This document shows, one piece after another, positions 26,268 through 35,139 of a stretch of 64,000 bases of DNA; position 1 is the stretch's first letter; every line of letters begins with the position of its first letter. A model generated the notes under the pieces. That model was given only the letters and a program-made list of their open reading frames with translations, had not been told where the DNA came from and did not search any database. Source of the stretch: Isoptericola sediminis (GTDB lineage: Bacteria; Actinomycetota; Actinomycetes; Actinomycetales; Cellulomonadaceae). Position numbers and translations under genes: made by a program. The stretch covers positions 1 through 64,000 of the forward strand of contig NZ_JABFAJ010000012.1 in the NCBI RefSeq assembly GCF_013085345.1. Direction: 5' to 3'.

Positions 26268-29200
26268 CCGAGACCCGGCCTGACGTCGAGCGCACGCTGG
26301 CGAGCCTCAAGGACTTCCAGCGCGCCACCGTCGAGCACGCCTTCCGACGGCTGTTCACCGACGAGGACGCCATCAAGCGGTTCCTCGTCGCCGACGAGGT
26401 CGGGCTCGGCAAGACGATGGTCGCCAAGGGAGTCATCGCCCGGGCCGTCGACCACCTGTGGGACGACCCCGACCGGCGCCTCGACGTCGTCTACATCTGC
26501 TCCAACAGCCAGATCGCCCGGCAGAACCTGTCCCGGCTCAACGTCGTCGGCGGCACCGAGCTGCGCCACGCCGACCGCCTCACCCTGCTGCCGCACGTCA
26601 TCCGGGACCTGCGCCAGAGCCGCCTGAACTTCGTCTCGTTCACACCGGGCACCTCGTTCCAGGTGAGCAGCACGGGCGGCAAGGCCGAGGAGCGGGCGCT
26701 GCTCTACCAGATGCTCGCCAAGAGCCGCGGCGGCGAGTTCACGCGGCGCAACGCCTGGAAGAAGTTCTTCCAGGGCTGGATGAGCCTGGAGAACTTCGAG
26801 CGACGCCTCGCTGCCGTCGACCGCGCCGATCTCGACGACGAGCTGTGCCGGTCCCTGGAGGAGGAGATCGCGCAGGCCACCGGTCCCGGTGGCGCACCGC
26901 TCACCGCCGAGCTCGAGGCCTGCGCCGACGAGTTCGCCTACCGGCGCCGCCCCGCCGAGGGCGAGCTCGCCCGGCGCCGGGACCGGCTCGTCGGCACGTT
27001 GCGCCAGCTCGTCGCCCGCGCGTCGGTCGAGCACCTGGAACCGGACCTGGTGATCCTCGACGAGTTCCAGCGGTTCAAGGATCTGCTCGACGCGGACGCC
27101 GACGACGAGGGGGCCGGTCTGGCGCACGCCGTCTTCGACCACCCGGATGCCAAGGTGCTGCTGCTCTCGGCCACGCCGTACAAGATGTACACGTTGCCCG
27201 ACGAGCCGGAGGGTGACGACCACTACCGCGACTTCACCCGCACCATCCGATTCCTCGGCGGCGACGAGCGGGCCGCCGTCGTCGAGCGCGGGCTGCGCAC
27301 CCTGCGCGCGGAGGTGCTCACCGGTGGCGACCCCGACCGCGCCCGCGCCGCCCGCGACCGCGTCCAGCACGAGCTGCGGCAGGTCATGTGCCGCACCGAA
27401 CGACTCGCCGCGACGCCCGACCGGGACGGCATGCTCTGCGAGAAGCCGCTCGACGTCCGCCTCACGCCCGACGACCTGCGTTCCTGGCGGACCTTCGACG
27501 AGGTGGCCCGGCAGATCGACCGGCACGACGTCTTCGAGTACTGGCGTTCCACGCCGTACCCGCTCAACCTCATGGATCGCGACTCCTACCAGGTGCGGAC
27601 CCGGTTCCAGGCGGCCGTCGAGCGGGGCGATCCGGACGTCGCCGCTGCGCTCGCGCAGGCGTCGGGGCTCTTGACCTGGGACGACGTGCGCAGTTACCGG
27701 GCGATCGACCCGGGCAACGCCAAGATGCGCGGGCTGGTCAGCGACGTGCTGGACCGCGGCGCGTGGCGGCTGGCGTGGGTGCCGCCGTCACTGCCGTACT
27801 ATGCCCCGGCCGGTGCGTACGCGGATCCCGCGCTGCGGTCGTTCACCAAGCGGCTCGTCTTCTCCGCGTGGGCGGTGGTGCCCAAGGCGGTCGCGGTGAT
27901 GATGAGCTACGGCGCCGAGCGGCGCGCGATGGAGGCGTCGTCGGGCGACATGCCCGCGGCCGGCCGGCCGCGCCGACGGTACGACGACCGGCCGGTGACG
28001 CCGCCGCTGCAGTTCCGCATGACCTCCGGCGACGATCCGCGACCGGGAGCGATGTCGACGCTCGGGCTGCTGCACCCGTCCTCGGTGCTCGCCCGGCTGG
28101 GGGACCCGCTCGACGTCGCCCGCGAGCTCGACACGCTGGACGCGGACGCGCAGACAGTGCTCGACGTCGTCCGCGGACGGCTTGAGCCGTTGCTCGCCGC
28201 GTTGCCCCCGGGGGGTGAGAGCGGCGACGTCGACCGGCGCTGGTACTGGGCCGCCCCGATGCTGCTCGACCAGGCGGGGGAGCACGACGACGGAGCGTTC
28301 TGGCATCTCCTCGCCGACGGCGGCGAGGACGACCGCCACGACGACGGCTCCGCCTTCCAGGCGCACCTGCGGCTCGCGCAGCAGGTCTCCGGGCTCGGGC
28401 TGGGTCGGCGGCCCACCGACCTGGCGACGGTGCTCGCGCAGATGGCGGTGGCGGGCCCGGGAGTGTGTGCGTTGCGGGCGCTGTCACGGGTGACCGGCGG
28501 AGAGCGGGCGCTCGGGCACCCGGTGATCCGGCGCGAGGCGTTCTTCGTCGCGCAGGGGTTGCGGTCGCTGTTCAACAAGCCGGAGATCGTGGCGATCCTG
28601 CGCGCGGAGGACGACGAGCGCTACTGGCGTGCCGTGCTCGACCACTGCCTCGACGGGGTGCTGCAGTCCGTCCTCGACGAGTACGCGCACGTGCTGGTCG
28701 AGTCGGAAGGCTTGCAGGAGGCGCATCGGCTGGATCGGGCTGTGACGATCTCGGACGTCATGACCGAGGCGCTCACGATCCGCGCGGCGACGAACGTCGT
28801 CGAGCAGGTGCGGGTCGCCGACGGCCGGGTCGAGCTCGACGAGCACCGCATGGCGAGCCACTTCGCGGCCCGGTACGGGCGGGCAGCGACCAGCGATCAG
28901 ACGGCGGTGCGCGAGTCGACGGTGCGCGAGGCGTACAACTCGCCCTTCCGGCCGTTCGTGCTGGCCTCGACGTCGGTGGGGCAGGAGGGACTGGACTTCC
29001 ACACCTACAGCCACGCCCTGGTGCACTGGAACCTGCCGAGCAACCCGGTCGACCTCGAGCAGCGCGAGGGGCGCGTGCACCGGTACAAGGGGCACGCGGT
29101 GCGCAAGAATGTCGCGGCCGACCACGGTGGTGCGGTGCTGGGCGGCCTTGACGGCGACCCCTGGTCGGGTGTGTTCGCCGCGGCGTCACGGGCGTGCGCG

Positions 29201-29803
29201 ACCGACGGGTCGGACATCACGCCGTACTGGGTCTACGCGCGCGACGGCGGCGCCGCGATTGAGCGGTACGTCCCGGTGCTCCCGCTGAGTCGCGAGAAGC
29301 AGCACTACCGCCGGCTTCAGCGCACGGTCGGGGCGTACCGGATGGTGATCGGCCAGCCGCGCCAGGACGACCTGCTGCAGTACGTGGGGGAGAGCGGGGC
29401 CGATGCGTCGTGGCTGCGCGTCGACCTGACGCCGGAGCCGGTCGAGGTGCCTGCGGCCGACGGGAGGGCGCCGGCCGCGGACCGGCCGGTCTTCGACCCC
29501 GTCAAGGACGAGCCGCCGGTCGCGCCGGACCCGTGGGGGAGCGGCGCGGCCGCTCTCTGGTCGCAGGTGCTGTACGACGGCGGGCTGCTCGCGATCAACG
29601 TCCGGGAGGGGCGCGGAGCGACGTCGGCCGAGCACCGGGACATCGCATGCCGTGCCGGGTACGGCGACGGGCGTGGTGTCGCCGGGACGCGGGCGACGCG
29701 CGGCGCAGACGGCGACCTGTGGCTGACGTTCGTCGGTCGCTGTGAACTGGGGGAGAGCGCCTACGCGCTTGGTAGAAAGTTGCCGGTGGACCTGGGGTGG
29801 TGA
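26264..29803 (+). CDS. Large SF2 DNA helicase/translocase of the PLD-DUF6361 module
   Basis: A 1179-residue superfamily-2 helicase. An N-terminal FQRATVEHAF Q-like motif leads to Walker A DEVGLGKT (44-51), Walker B LDEFQRF (D266, E267) and motif III LLLSATPYKMYTL. There is a long insertion before the C-terminal RecA domain (about 890-950), which shows TSVGQEGLDFHTYSHALVHW and the motif VI arginine segment LEQREGRVHRYKGHA. The C-terminal 230 residues are unassigned and beta-rich. The GLGKT and QREGRVHRYKG forms are SNF2/RapA-like, pointing to a dsDNA translocase. It starts 4 bases inside the PLD gene. GC is like that of the chromosome, unlike the next operon. Confidence 0.88.
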   Translation: MTETRPDVERTLASLKDFQRATVEHAFRRLFTDEDAIKRFLVADEVGLGKTMVAKGVIARAVDHLWDDPDRRLDVVYICSNSQIARQNLSRLNVVGGTELRHADRLTLLPHVIRDLRQSRLNFVSFTPGTSFQVSSTGGKAEERALLYQMLAKSRGGEFTRRNAWKKFFQGWMSLENFERRLAAVDRADLDDELCRSLEEEIAQATGPGGAPLTAELEACADEFAYRRRPAEGELARRRDRLVGTLRQLVARASVEHLEPDLVILDEFQRFKDLLDADADDEGAGLAHAVFDHPDAKVLLLSATPYKMYTLPDEPEGDDHYRDFTRTIRFLGGDERAAVVERGLRTLRAEVLTGGDPDRARAARDRVQHELRQVMCRTERLAATPDRDGMLCEKPLDVRLTPDDLRSWRTFDEVARQIDRHDVFEYWRSTPYPLNLMDRDSYQVRTRFQAAVERGDPDVAAALAQASGLLTWDDVRSYRAIDPGNAKMRGLVSDVLDRGAWRLAWVPPSLPYYAPAGAYADPALRSFTKRLVFSAWAVVPKAVAVMMSYGAERRAMEASSGDMPAAGRPRRRYDDRPVTPPLQFRMTSGDDPRPGAMSTLGLLHPSSVLARLGDPLDVARELDTLDADAQTVLDVVRGRLEPLLAALPPGGESGDVDRRWYWAAPMLLDQAGEHDDGAFWHLLADGGEDDRHDDGSAFQAHLRLAQQVSGLGLGRRPTDLATVLAQMAVAGPGVCALRALSRVTGGERALGHPVIRREAFFVAQGLRSLFNKPEIVAILRAEDDERYWRAVLDHCLDGVLQSVLDEYAHVLVESEGLQEAHRLDRAVTISDVMTEALTIRAATNVVEQVRVADGRVELDEHRMASHFAARYGRAATSDQTAVRESTVREAYNSPFRPFVLASTSVGQEGLDFHTYSHALVHWNLPSNPVDLEQREGRVHRYKGHAVRKNVAADHGGAVLGGLDGDPWSGVFAAASRACATDGSDITPYWVYARDGGAAIERYVPVLPLSREKQHYRRLQRTVGAYRMVIGQPRQDDLLQYVGESGADASWLRVDLTPEPVEVPAADGRAPAADRPVFDPVKDEPPVAPDPWGSGAAALWSQVLYDGGLLAINVREGRGATSAEHRDIACRAGYGDGRGVAGTRATRGADGDLWLTFVGRCELGESAYALGRKLPVDLGW

Positions 29804-29946
29804 GAGATAGGCAAGTGCAATGAAAGGAGCTCGCGGCTCGGCGATTTCGGGGCTTGGCCAGACATGACGCTGATAGTGTTGGCCCAGGTCACAAGCATGA
29901 TGTCGGCACCAGGTCAGCCGCTGGTGGCCGAGGAACGGCGGGGGCA
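29804..29946 (+). promoter_or_regulatory. Intergenic gap and probable promoter region of the five-gene operon
   Basis: The only sizeable gap between module A and module B, 143 bp, with AT-richer composition than the genes on its left. It holds GAAAGGAG (29822-29829) without a long downstream ORF in the matching frame, and TGATAGTGTT (29870-29879), which could be part of a -10 region. An in-frame ATG at 29854 would extend the next gene by 31 residues of unrelated composition. No hairpin terminator was seen after the helicase. Confidence 0.4.
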
Positions 29947-32900
29947 TTGGACGCTTTCAAGGTTCACCAAACACTGATCGACGACTACCGGAGGTTCACC
30001 GAGGGGTTCGTCGATATCCGCGACGATAGGGTCCGGTCCTCCGTCCGGGAGCAGGCGACCCGGGGGGCCCAGTGGCCGGATCCGTGGCTGTCCCTCAACC
30101 CTGCGTTCGAGTCCGGTGGCTCGGCTGATGATCTTGTAGCAGCCGGAACTCTTCACCCGAAGAACGCGGAGGTCTTCCGGGTCGGCAAGGCTGCGAATGC
30201 CGGCAGCGCGCCGCCGATCGTGTTCCACCAGCACCAGAGGGGAGCGATCGAAGCCGCACGGACTGGTGACTCGTATGTCCTCACCACGGGCACCGGCTCC
30301 GGCAAGTCCCTCGCCTACATCGTTCCGATCGTCGACCATGTGCTGCGGCGCGGTTCGGGGCGAGGTGTCCAGGCGATCGTCGTGTATCCGATGAACGCGC
30401 TCGCCAACAGCCAGCAGGAGGAACTGGGGAAGTTCCTTCGTGACGGGTTTGGGGAGGGGAACGAACCAGTCACGTTCGCCCGCTACACAGGTCAGGAGAG
30501 CCCCGCCGAGCGTCAAGCGATCCTCGACAACCCGCCTGACATCCTTCTGACGAACTACGTGATGCTGGAGTACGTCCTCGTCCGGCCAAAGGAGCGCGAC
30601 CGGCTGGTCACCGCCGCACGGGGCCTGCAGTTCCTCGTCCTCGACGAGCTCCACACGTACCGCGGTCGACAGGGAGCAGATGTCGCACTTCTGGTGCGTC
30701 GAGTTCGCGAGGCGACCGAAGCCGGCAACGCTCTCCAATGCGTCGGCACGTCAGCCACGATGTCAACGGCCGACACGGTGGGTGAACAGCGCCGCGAGGT
30801 CGCCGAGGTCGCTTCGCGCATCTTCGGTACCGATGTCGCGTCAGATCGTGTCATCACGGAAAGTCTGGTGCGGGCGACCTCTGATCGCAGTCCTGCGCCT
30901 CAGGCGCTTGCGGTAGCCGTCGACGCGCGCGGGGACGCCGAAGCTGCCGATCCGGTCCTCACGAACGGATATGGCGCACTCGCCGAGGACCCTCTCGCAA
31001 GTTGGATCGAGGACACCTTCGGCATCACGTCGGAGCCCGGCTCCGGCATTCTCGTGCGGACACCACCGACCACGGTGGAGAGGGCATCCGAGATGCTCGC
31101 GACGGTCACCAACCGTGATCACAAGGCTTGTGAGATCGCTATTCGGGCTACTCTGCTGGCCGGGTCGCGAGTGCGAGACCCGCGGAACAACCGGCCGTTG
31201 TTCGCGTTCCGGCTGCACCAGTTCATCTCCAAGGGCGCTTCCGTCTACGTCACCGCAGAGCCCGAATCTGAGCGCGAGATTCTCCACGAGTACCAGCTCT
31301 TCGCACCGAAGCCGGAGCGTCGCCTGTACCCGTTGGCCTTCTGCCGGGAATGCGGGCAGGAGTACCTCATGGTCCGCTACGACGAGGCCAAGGGCGTGTT
31401 CCTCGCACGCACGAGGATCGCGCTGGAGTCAGGCGAGGGCAAGACCAAAGACGGCTATCTCTTCGTCGACAGCAACGACCCCTGGCCCGCGGACCCGATA
31501 GACCGCCTCCCCGATACCTGGCTGGAGGAGACTGCCTCCGGGGTTCGAGTGCGAAAGTCTCGTCGCGACCGGGTGCCCCAACCCGTGTACGTCGCACATG
31601 ACGGTTCCGCCTCTGCCGCCTTGTCCCAGGGTGAGGACCCCGCAGAGTTCGGGGTACAGGCGTCCTGGATTCCCGGTGGCCTTCTGTTCTGCATGCGGTG
31701 CGGCGTGAGCTACAACCAGCCTCGCACCAGTGAGAACACGAAGATCGCCGCCCTCGACGTCGAGGGACGGTCGAGTGCTATGACGGTGCTGTCGACGAGT
31801 ATCGTGCGGTCACTCGATGCGGATCCCGACTTGGATCCTGAGGTGCGCAAACTTCTCACCTTCGTGGACAACCGCCAGGATGCAAGCCTGCAGGCCGGGC
31901 ATGTCAACGACTTCGCCCTCGTCGGACAGCTCCGCTCCGCGCTGTACGCGGCTGCGTGCGAGGCCGGTGACAGCGGGGTCGATCCGCTCGACTTCGGATC
32001 CCAGCTGACGAAGTTCCTGGGCCTCGACGCCAAGCACTATGCGCAGATGCCCGATGCGTTCGACACCTCGCAGGCTGATGCCGCCCTCCGTCGGGTGGTT
32101 GCCTTCCGCGGTATGGAAGACCTCAAGCGCGGATGGCGGGTCACACTCCCCAACCTTGAGCAGACCGGGTTGATCCGGGTGCACTACCCGATCGCCAGAC
32201 GGCTCTGCGAGGCAGGGGATCGCTGGGAGGGCTCACACGCGCTCCTGAAGAACCTGGACCCGGAGCAGCGCTACGAACTCGTCGAGGTGCTCCTGGACGA
32301 GTTCCGTCGCGTGCTGGCGATCGACACCGACGTCTTCTCGCAGGAGAACGTTGAACGTCTGCAGACCCTGAGCCGAGAGCATCTCACCGGCGTGTGGACC
32401 ATCGGGGATCGGGAGAGCACGCCGTATCTCGGCATCGCAACACTGGAGCCGCAGAGCAAGGGCGGTCCCCGCAACGCGCTGGCCCTGACACCTCGTGCGT
32501 CGTACGGCCGGTGGCTCGCCCGGAAGTTTCCTGACGTCGGCGACCTCGATTCCGTCACCCTGACCGACGTCCTCCATTCGCTCGTCGGTGTGCTCGCAGA
32601 CAACGGCATGCTCACGGAGGTTCGCGATCACGGCAACAAGGGGTTCCGCCTCAAGGTTCACCAGATCCGCCTCTTTGCATCCGACGGCGAGAGCGGCGCC
32701 CCGGACCCCGTCCGGCGCGTCCATTCGGCCGAGACCGCGCCGCGTGTCGTCCCGTTCTTCCGAGACCTGTACAAAGATGCGGGTCGCCAGCTGTCCGGTC
32801 TGGTGGCCCGCGAGCACACGGCCCAGGTTCGGGCCGAAGTGCGCCAGGAGCGTGAGAGGAACTTCCGCAGCGGTGAGCTCAAGCTCCTGTACTGCTCGCC

Positions 32901-35139
32901 GACGATGGAGCTCGGCGTGGACATCGCGTCGCTCAACACGGTCGGTATGCGCAACGTGCCACCGACGCCCGCGAACTACGCGCAGCGGTCTGGTCGTGCC
33001 GGGCGATCCGGTCAGCCCGCTCTCGTCGTGACCTACTGTGCGAGCGGAAACGCCCACGACTCGTACTACTTCGCCCGGAGCGACCAGATGGTTTCCGGTC
33101 GGGTCATGCCGCCCCGCATCGACCTCGCGAACGAAGACCTCGTGCGTTCTCACGTCCACTCCATCTGGCTCGCCTGCACCCCGGCGGCGTTGGGCCGCTC
33201 GATGAAGGAGGTCGTCGACGTCGGATCGTCCGACTACCCCTTGCTTCCCGAGCTGAAGTCGGCATTCGACGACCCTGGCCTTCCCGCACAGGCACGCGCC
33301 GCCGCGCACGCGGTCCTCGACCCGCTCGCGCACGAGCTGGAGGCCGCACCCTGGTGGAGCCCGGAGTGGTTGGACGATGTCGTCGCCGGCGCTTCAGCAG
33401 CCTTCGACCGAGCGTGCGACCGATGGCGCATGCTGGACAAGACCGTGCGCCAGGAGATGGACACCGCCTACGGTCAGCTCACGAACGTGTCTCTGCCGAA
33501 GAAGGAGCGGCAGAACGCGGAGATGCGTCAGCGTGAGGCGAGTCGGCAGCGAGAGCTCCTCCTCAACGAAGCCGACACCTTCGGCCAAGGGGACTACTAC
33601 CCCTACCGGTACTTCGCCTCCGAGGGGTTTCTCCCGGGTTATTCGTTCCCCCGCCTTCCGCTCGCGGCGTACGTCCCGGGAATCCGCGGCGCCGGCGCAA
33701 CCTGGCTGCAAAGACCCCGCTTCCTCGCGCTGCGAGAGTTCGGGCCCAATGCGCTCGTGTACCACGAGGGCGCCCGGTATCAAGTCACCCGCGTCAACCT
33801 CCCTCGAGACCCTGTCGGCGATGCGAGCACCTCGGGCAACGCAGGCGGGGTCACGCTTTCCGCCGTCAGGATCTGTAGCGCGTGTTCCTACCATCATGAT
33901 CGCCAGGTCGGAACCGACGTCTGCGAGAACTGCCACGCTCCGCTCAAGCACGGGCTCAACAACCTGATGCTGATGCAGACCGTTGTGACCCGCCGGCGTG
34001 ACAGGATCAGCGCCGACGAGGAGGAACGTCAGCGCCTCGGCTTCGACATGGTGACGACGTATCGGTTCCGGCCACGGGGAACGGCCCCGGCCAGTGTCCA
34101 TGCGATCGCTGAGGAGAGCGGCGTCCCCGTGGTGGAGGTCCGTTACGGCGATGCCGCAGAACTCCGCGTGACGAACACCGGTCCGCGGCGGCGGAGCCCC
34201 GGAAGCGCCCCCGGATTCTGGATCGACACCGTCAAGGGCAACTGGCTCTCCGAGAAGAAAGCCAGTGAGCTCGATCAGCCGGTGGACGACGACGGCGAAA
34301 CCATCGTCGCGGAGGACGTCAAGCGCAAGGAGCGAGTCGTCCCGTACGTCGAGGATCGGCGCAACATCGCCGTCCTGCGCTGGACCGATCCCGTCACTGA
34401 TGACGAGGCGACGACGCTCAGGTACGCGGTGGAGCGGGGGATCGAGGCGGCGTACCAGCTCGAGGACTCTGAGCTGTCGAGCGAACGGCTGGAGGATAGT
34501 GACGGACAGGGCCGGTTCCTTCTCATCGAGGCGAGTGAAGGGGGCGCCGGCGTCCTACGACGACTTCATGCTGAGCCGTCGGCGCTGGCGAGCGTCGCAC
34601 GCCGGGCACTCGGCATCATCCATGTCGACCCGGACACCGGCGAGGAGGACGGAAACTCGTGCGTTGCCGGGTGCTACCGGTGCCTCCTGACTTACGGGAA
34701 CCAGGGCGATCACGAAAGCATCGATCGTCGGCTCGCGGTTGCTGCCCTTCGACGTTTGGCGCGATCGACGACGCGTCCGGACGCTCCGCCCTCGTCCGAC
34801 GACTCTGGTCAGGAGGGGCCCCACGAGGATGCTCCCGAGTCCGAGCCGCGGGCCGTTGTCGTGGAAAGAGGGTCCGGAGTCGTTGCCGAGCTCTTCGCCT
34901 TGCTCGAGGAGCGCGGCCTTCGGTTGCCGGCCGAGGTCGATACGACGGTCGCCGGTTGCCCAGTGGACATGGCATATCCGGCGCAGAACGCCGTGGTCAT
35001 CGTCGATACGCCCGACGGTGACCCGCGAGACATCACACCGCTGGTGTTCGGTGGGACTCATGTCATCCGTATCTCAGTCGGTGACGACCTCAGGAAGGTC
35101 GTCGCCGCGAACCCCTCGACGTTTGGGAGCAGTACCTGA
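29947..35139 (+). CDS. Giant DEAD/DEAH-box helicase with zinc clusters and C-terminal DUF1998-like region (DruE/DrmB/MrfA-like)
   Basis: A 1730-residue SF2 helicase. Q-like FHQHQRGAIEA, Walker A TGTGSGKS (about 114-121), DELH box in LVLDELHTYRGRQG (about 232), TSATMS, and a C-terminal RecA domain with MELGVDIASLNTVGMRNVPPTPANYAQRSGRAGRSGQ (key residues GVD, QRSGRAGR; about 990-1025). Cysteine pairs CRECGQEY (about 466) and CMRCGVSY (about 582), a C4 cluster CSAC...CENC (about 1311-1330) and the terminal GNSCVAGCYRCLLTYGNQGDH (cysteines near 1571-1580) are typical of DUF1998 proteins. The domain order resembles Druantia DruE and fused DrmA/DrmB-type helicases. TTG 29947 is chosen because DAFKVHQTLIDDYRRFTEGF is the usual start. 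It overlaps the next gene by 1 base. Confidence 0.85.
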   Translation: MDAFKVHQTLIDDYRRFTEGFVDIRDDRVRSSVREQATRGAQWPDPWLSLNPAFESGGSADDLVAAGTLHPKNAEVFRVGKAANAGSAPPIVFHQHQRGAIEAARTGDSYVLTTGTGSGKSLAYIVPIVDHVLRRGSGRGVQAIVVYPMNALANSQQEELGKFLRDGFGEGNEPVTFARYTGQESPAERQAILDNPPDILLTNYVMLEYVLVRPKERDRLVTAARGLQFLVLDELHTYRGRQGADVALLVRRVREATEAGNALQCVGTSATMSTADTVGEQRREVAEVASRIFGTDVASDRVITESLVRATSDRSPAPQALAVAVDARGDAEAADPVLTNGYGALAEDPLASWIEDTFGITSEPGSGILVRTPPTTVERASEMLATVTNRDHKACEIAIRATLLAGSRVRDPRNNRPLFAFRLHQFISKGASVYVTAEPESEREILHEYQLFAPKPERRLYPLAFCRECGQEYLMVRYDEAKGVFLARTRIALESGEGKTKDGYLFVDSNDPWPADPIDRLPDTWLEETASGVRVRKSRRDRVPQPVYVAHDGSASAALSQGEDPAEFGVQASWIPGGLLFCMRCGVSYNQPRTSENTKIAALDVEGRSSAMTVLSTSIVRSLDADPDLDPEVRKLLTFVDNRQDASLQAGHVNDFALVGQLRSALYAAACEAGDSGVDPLDFGSQLTKFLGLDAKHYAQMPDAFDTSQADAALRRVVAFRGMEDLKRGWRVTLPNLEQTGLIRVHYPIARRLCEAGDRWEGSHALLKNLDPEQRYELVEVLLDEFRRVLAIDTDVFSQENVERLQTLSREHLTGVWTIGDRESTPYLGIATLEPQSKGGPRNALALTPRASYGRWLARKFPDVGDLDSVTLTDVLHSLVGVLADNGMLTEVRDHGNKGFRLKVHQIRLFASDGESGAPDPVRRVHSAETAPRVVPFFRDLYKDAGRQLSGLVAREHTAQVRAEVRQERERNFRSGELKLLYCSPTMELGVDIASLNTVGMRNVPPTPANYAQRSGRAGRSGQPALVVTYCASGNAHDSYYFARSDQMVSGRVMPPRIDLANEDLVRSHVHSIWLACTPAALGRSMKEVVDVGSSDYPLLPELKSAFDDPGLPAQARAAAHAVLDPLAHELEAAPWWSPEWLDDVVAGASAAFDRACDRWRMLDKTVRQEMDTAYGQLTNVSLPKKERQNAEMRQREASRQRELLLNEADTFGQGDYYPYRYFASEGFLPGYSFPRLPLAAYVPGIRGAGATWLQRPRFLALREFGPNALVYHEGARYQVTRVNLPRDPVGDASTSGNAGGVTLSAVRICSACSYHHDRQVGTDVCENCHAPLKHGLNNLMLMQTVVTRRRDRISADEEERQRLGFDMVTTYRFRPRGTAPASVHAIAEESGVPVVEVRYGDAAELRVTNTGPRRRSPGSAPGFWIDTVKGNWLSEKKASELDQPVDDDGETIVAEDVKRKERVVPYVEDRRNIAVLRWTDPVTDDEATTLRYAVERGIEAAYQLEDSELSSERLEDSDGQGRFLLIEASEGGAGVLRRLHAEPSALASVARRALGIIHVDPDTGEEDGNSCVAGCYRCLLTYGNQGDHESIDRRLAVAALRRLARSTTRPDAPPSSDDSGQEGPHEDAPESEPRAVVVERGSGVVAELFALLEERGLRLPAEVDTTVAGCPVDMAYPAQNAVVIVDTPDGDPRDITPLVFGGTHVIRISVGDDLRKVVAANPSTFGSST

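Noticed and set aside
29854-29946. ATG 29854 as start of the giant DUF1998 helicase
   Set aside because: It adds 31 residues unlike the family N-terminus and would place the start inside the presumed promoter gap; TTG 29947 gives the typical DAFKVHQTLIDDYRRF opening.
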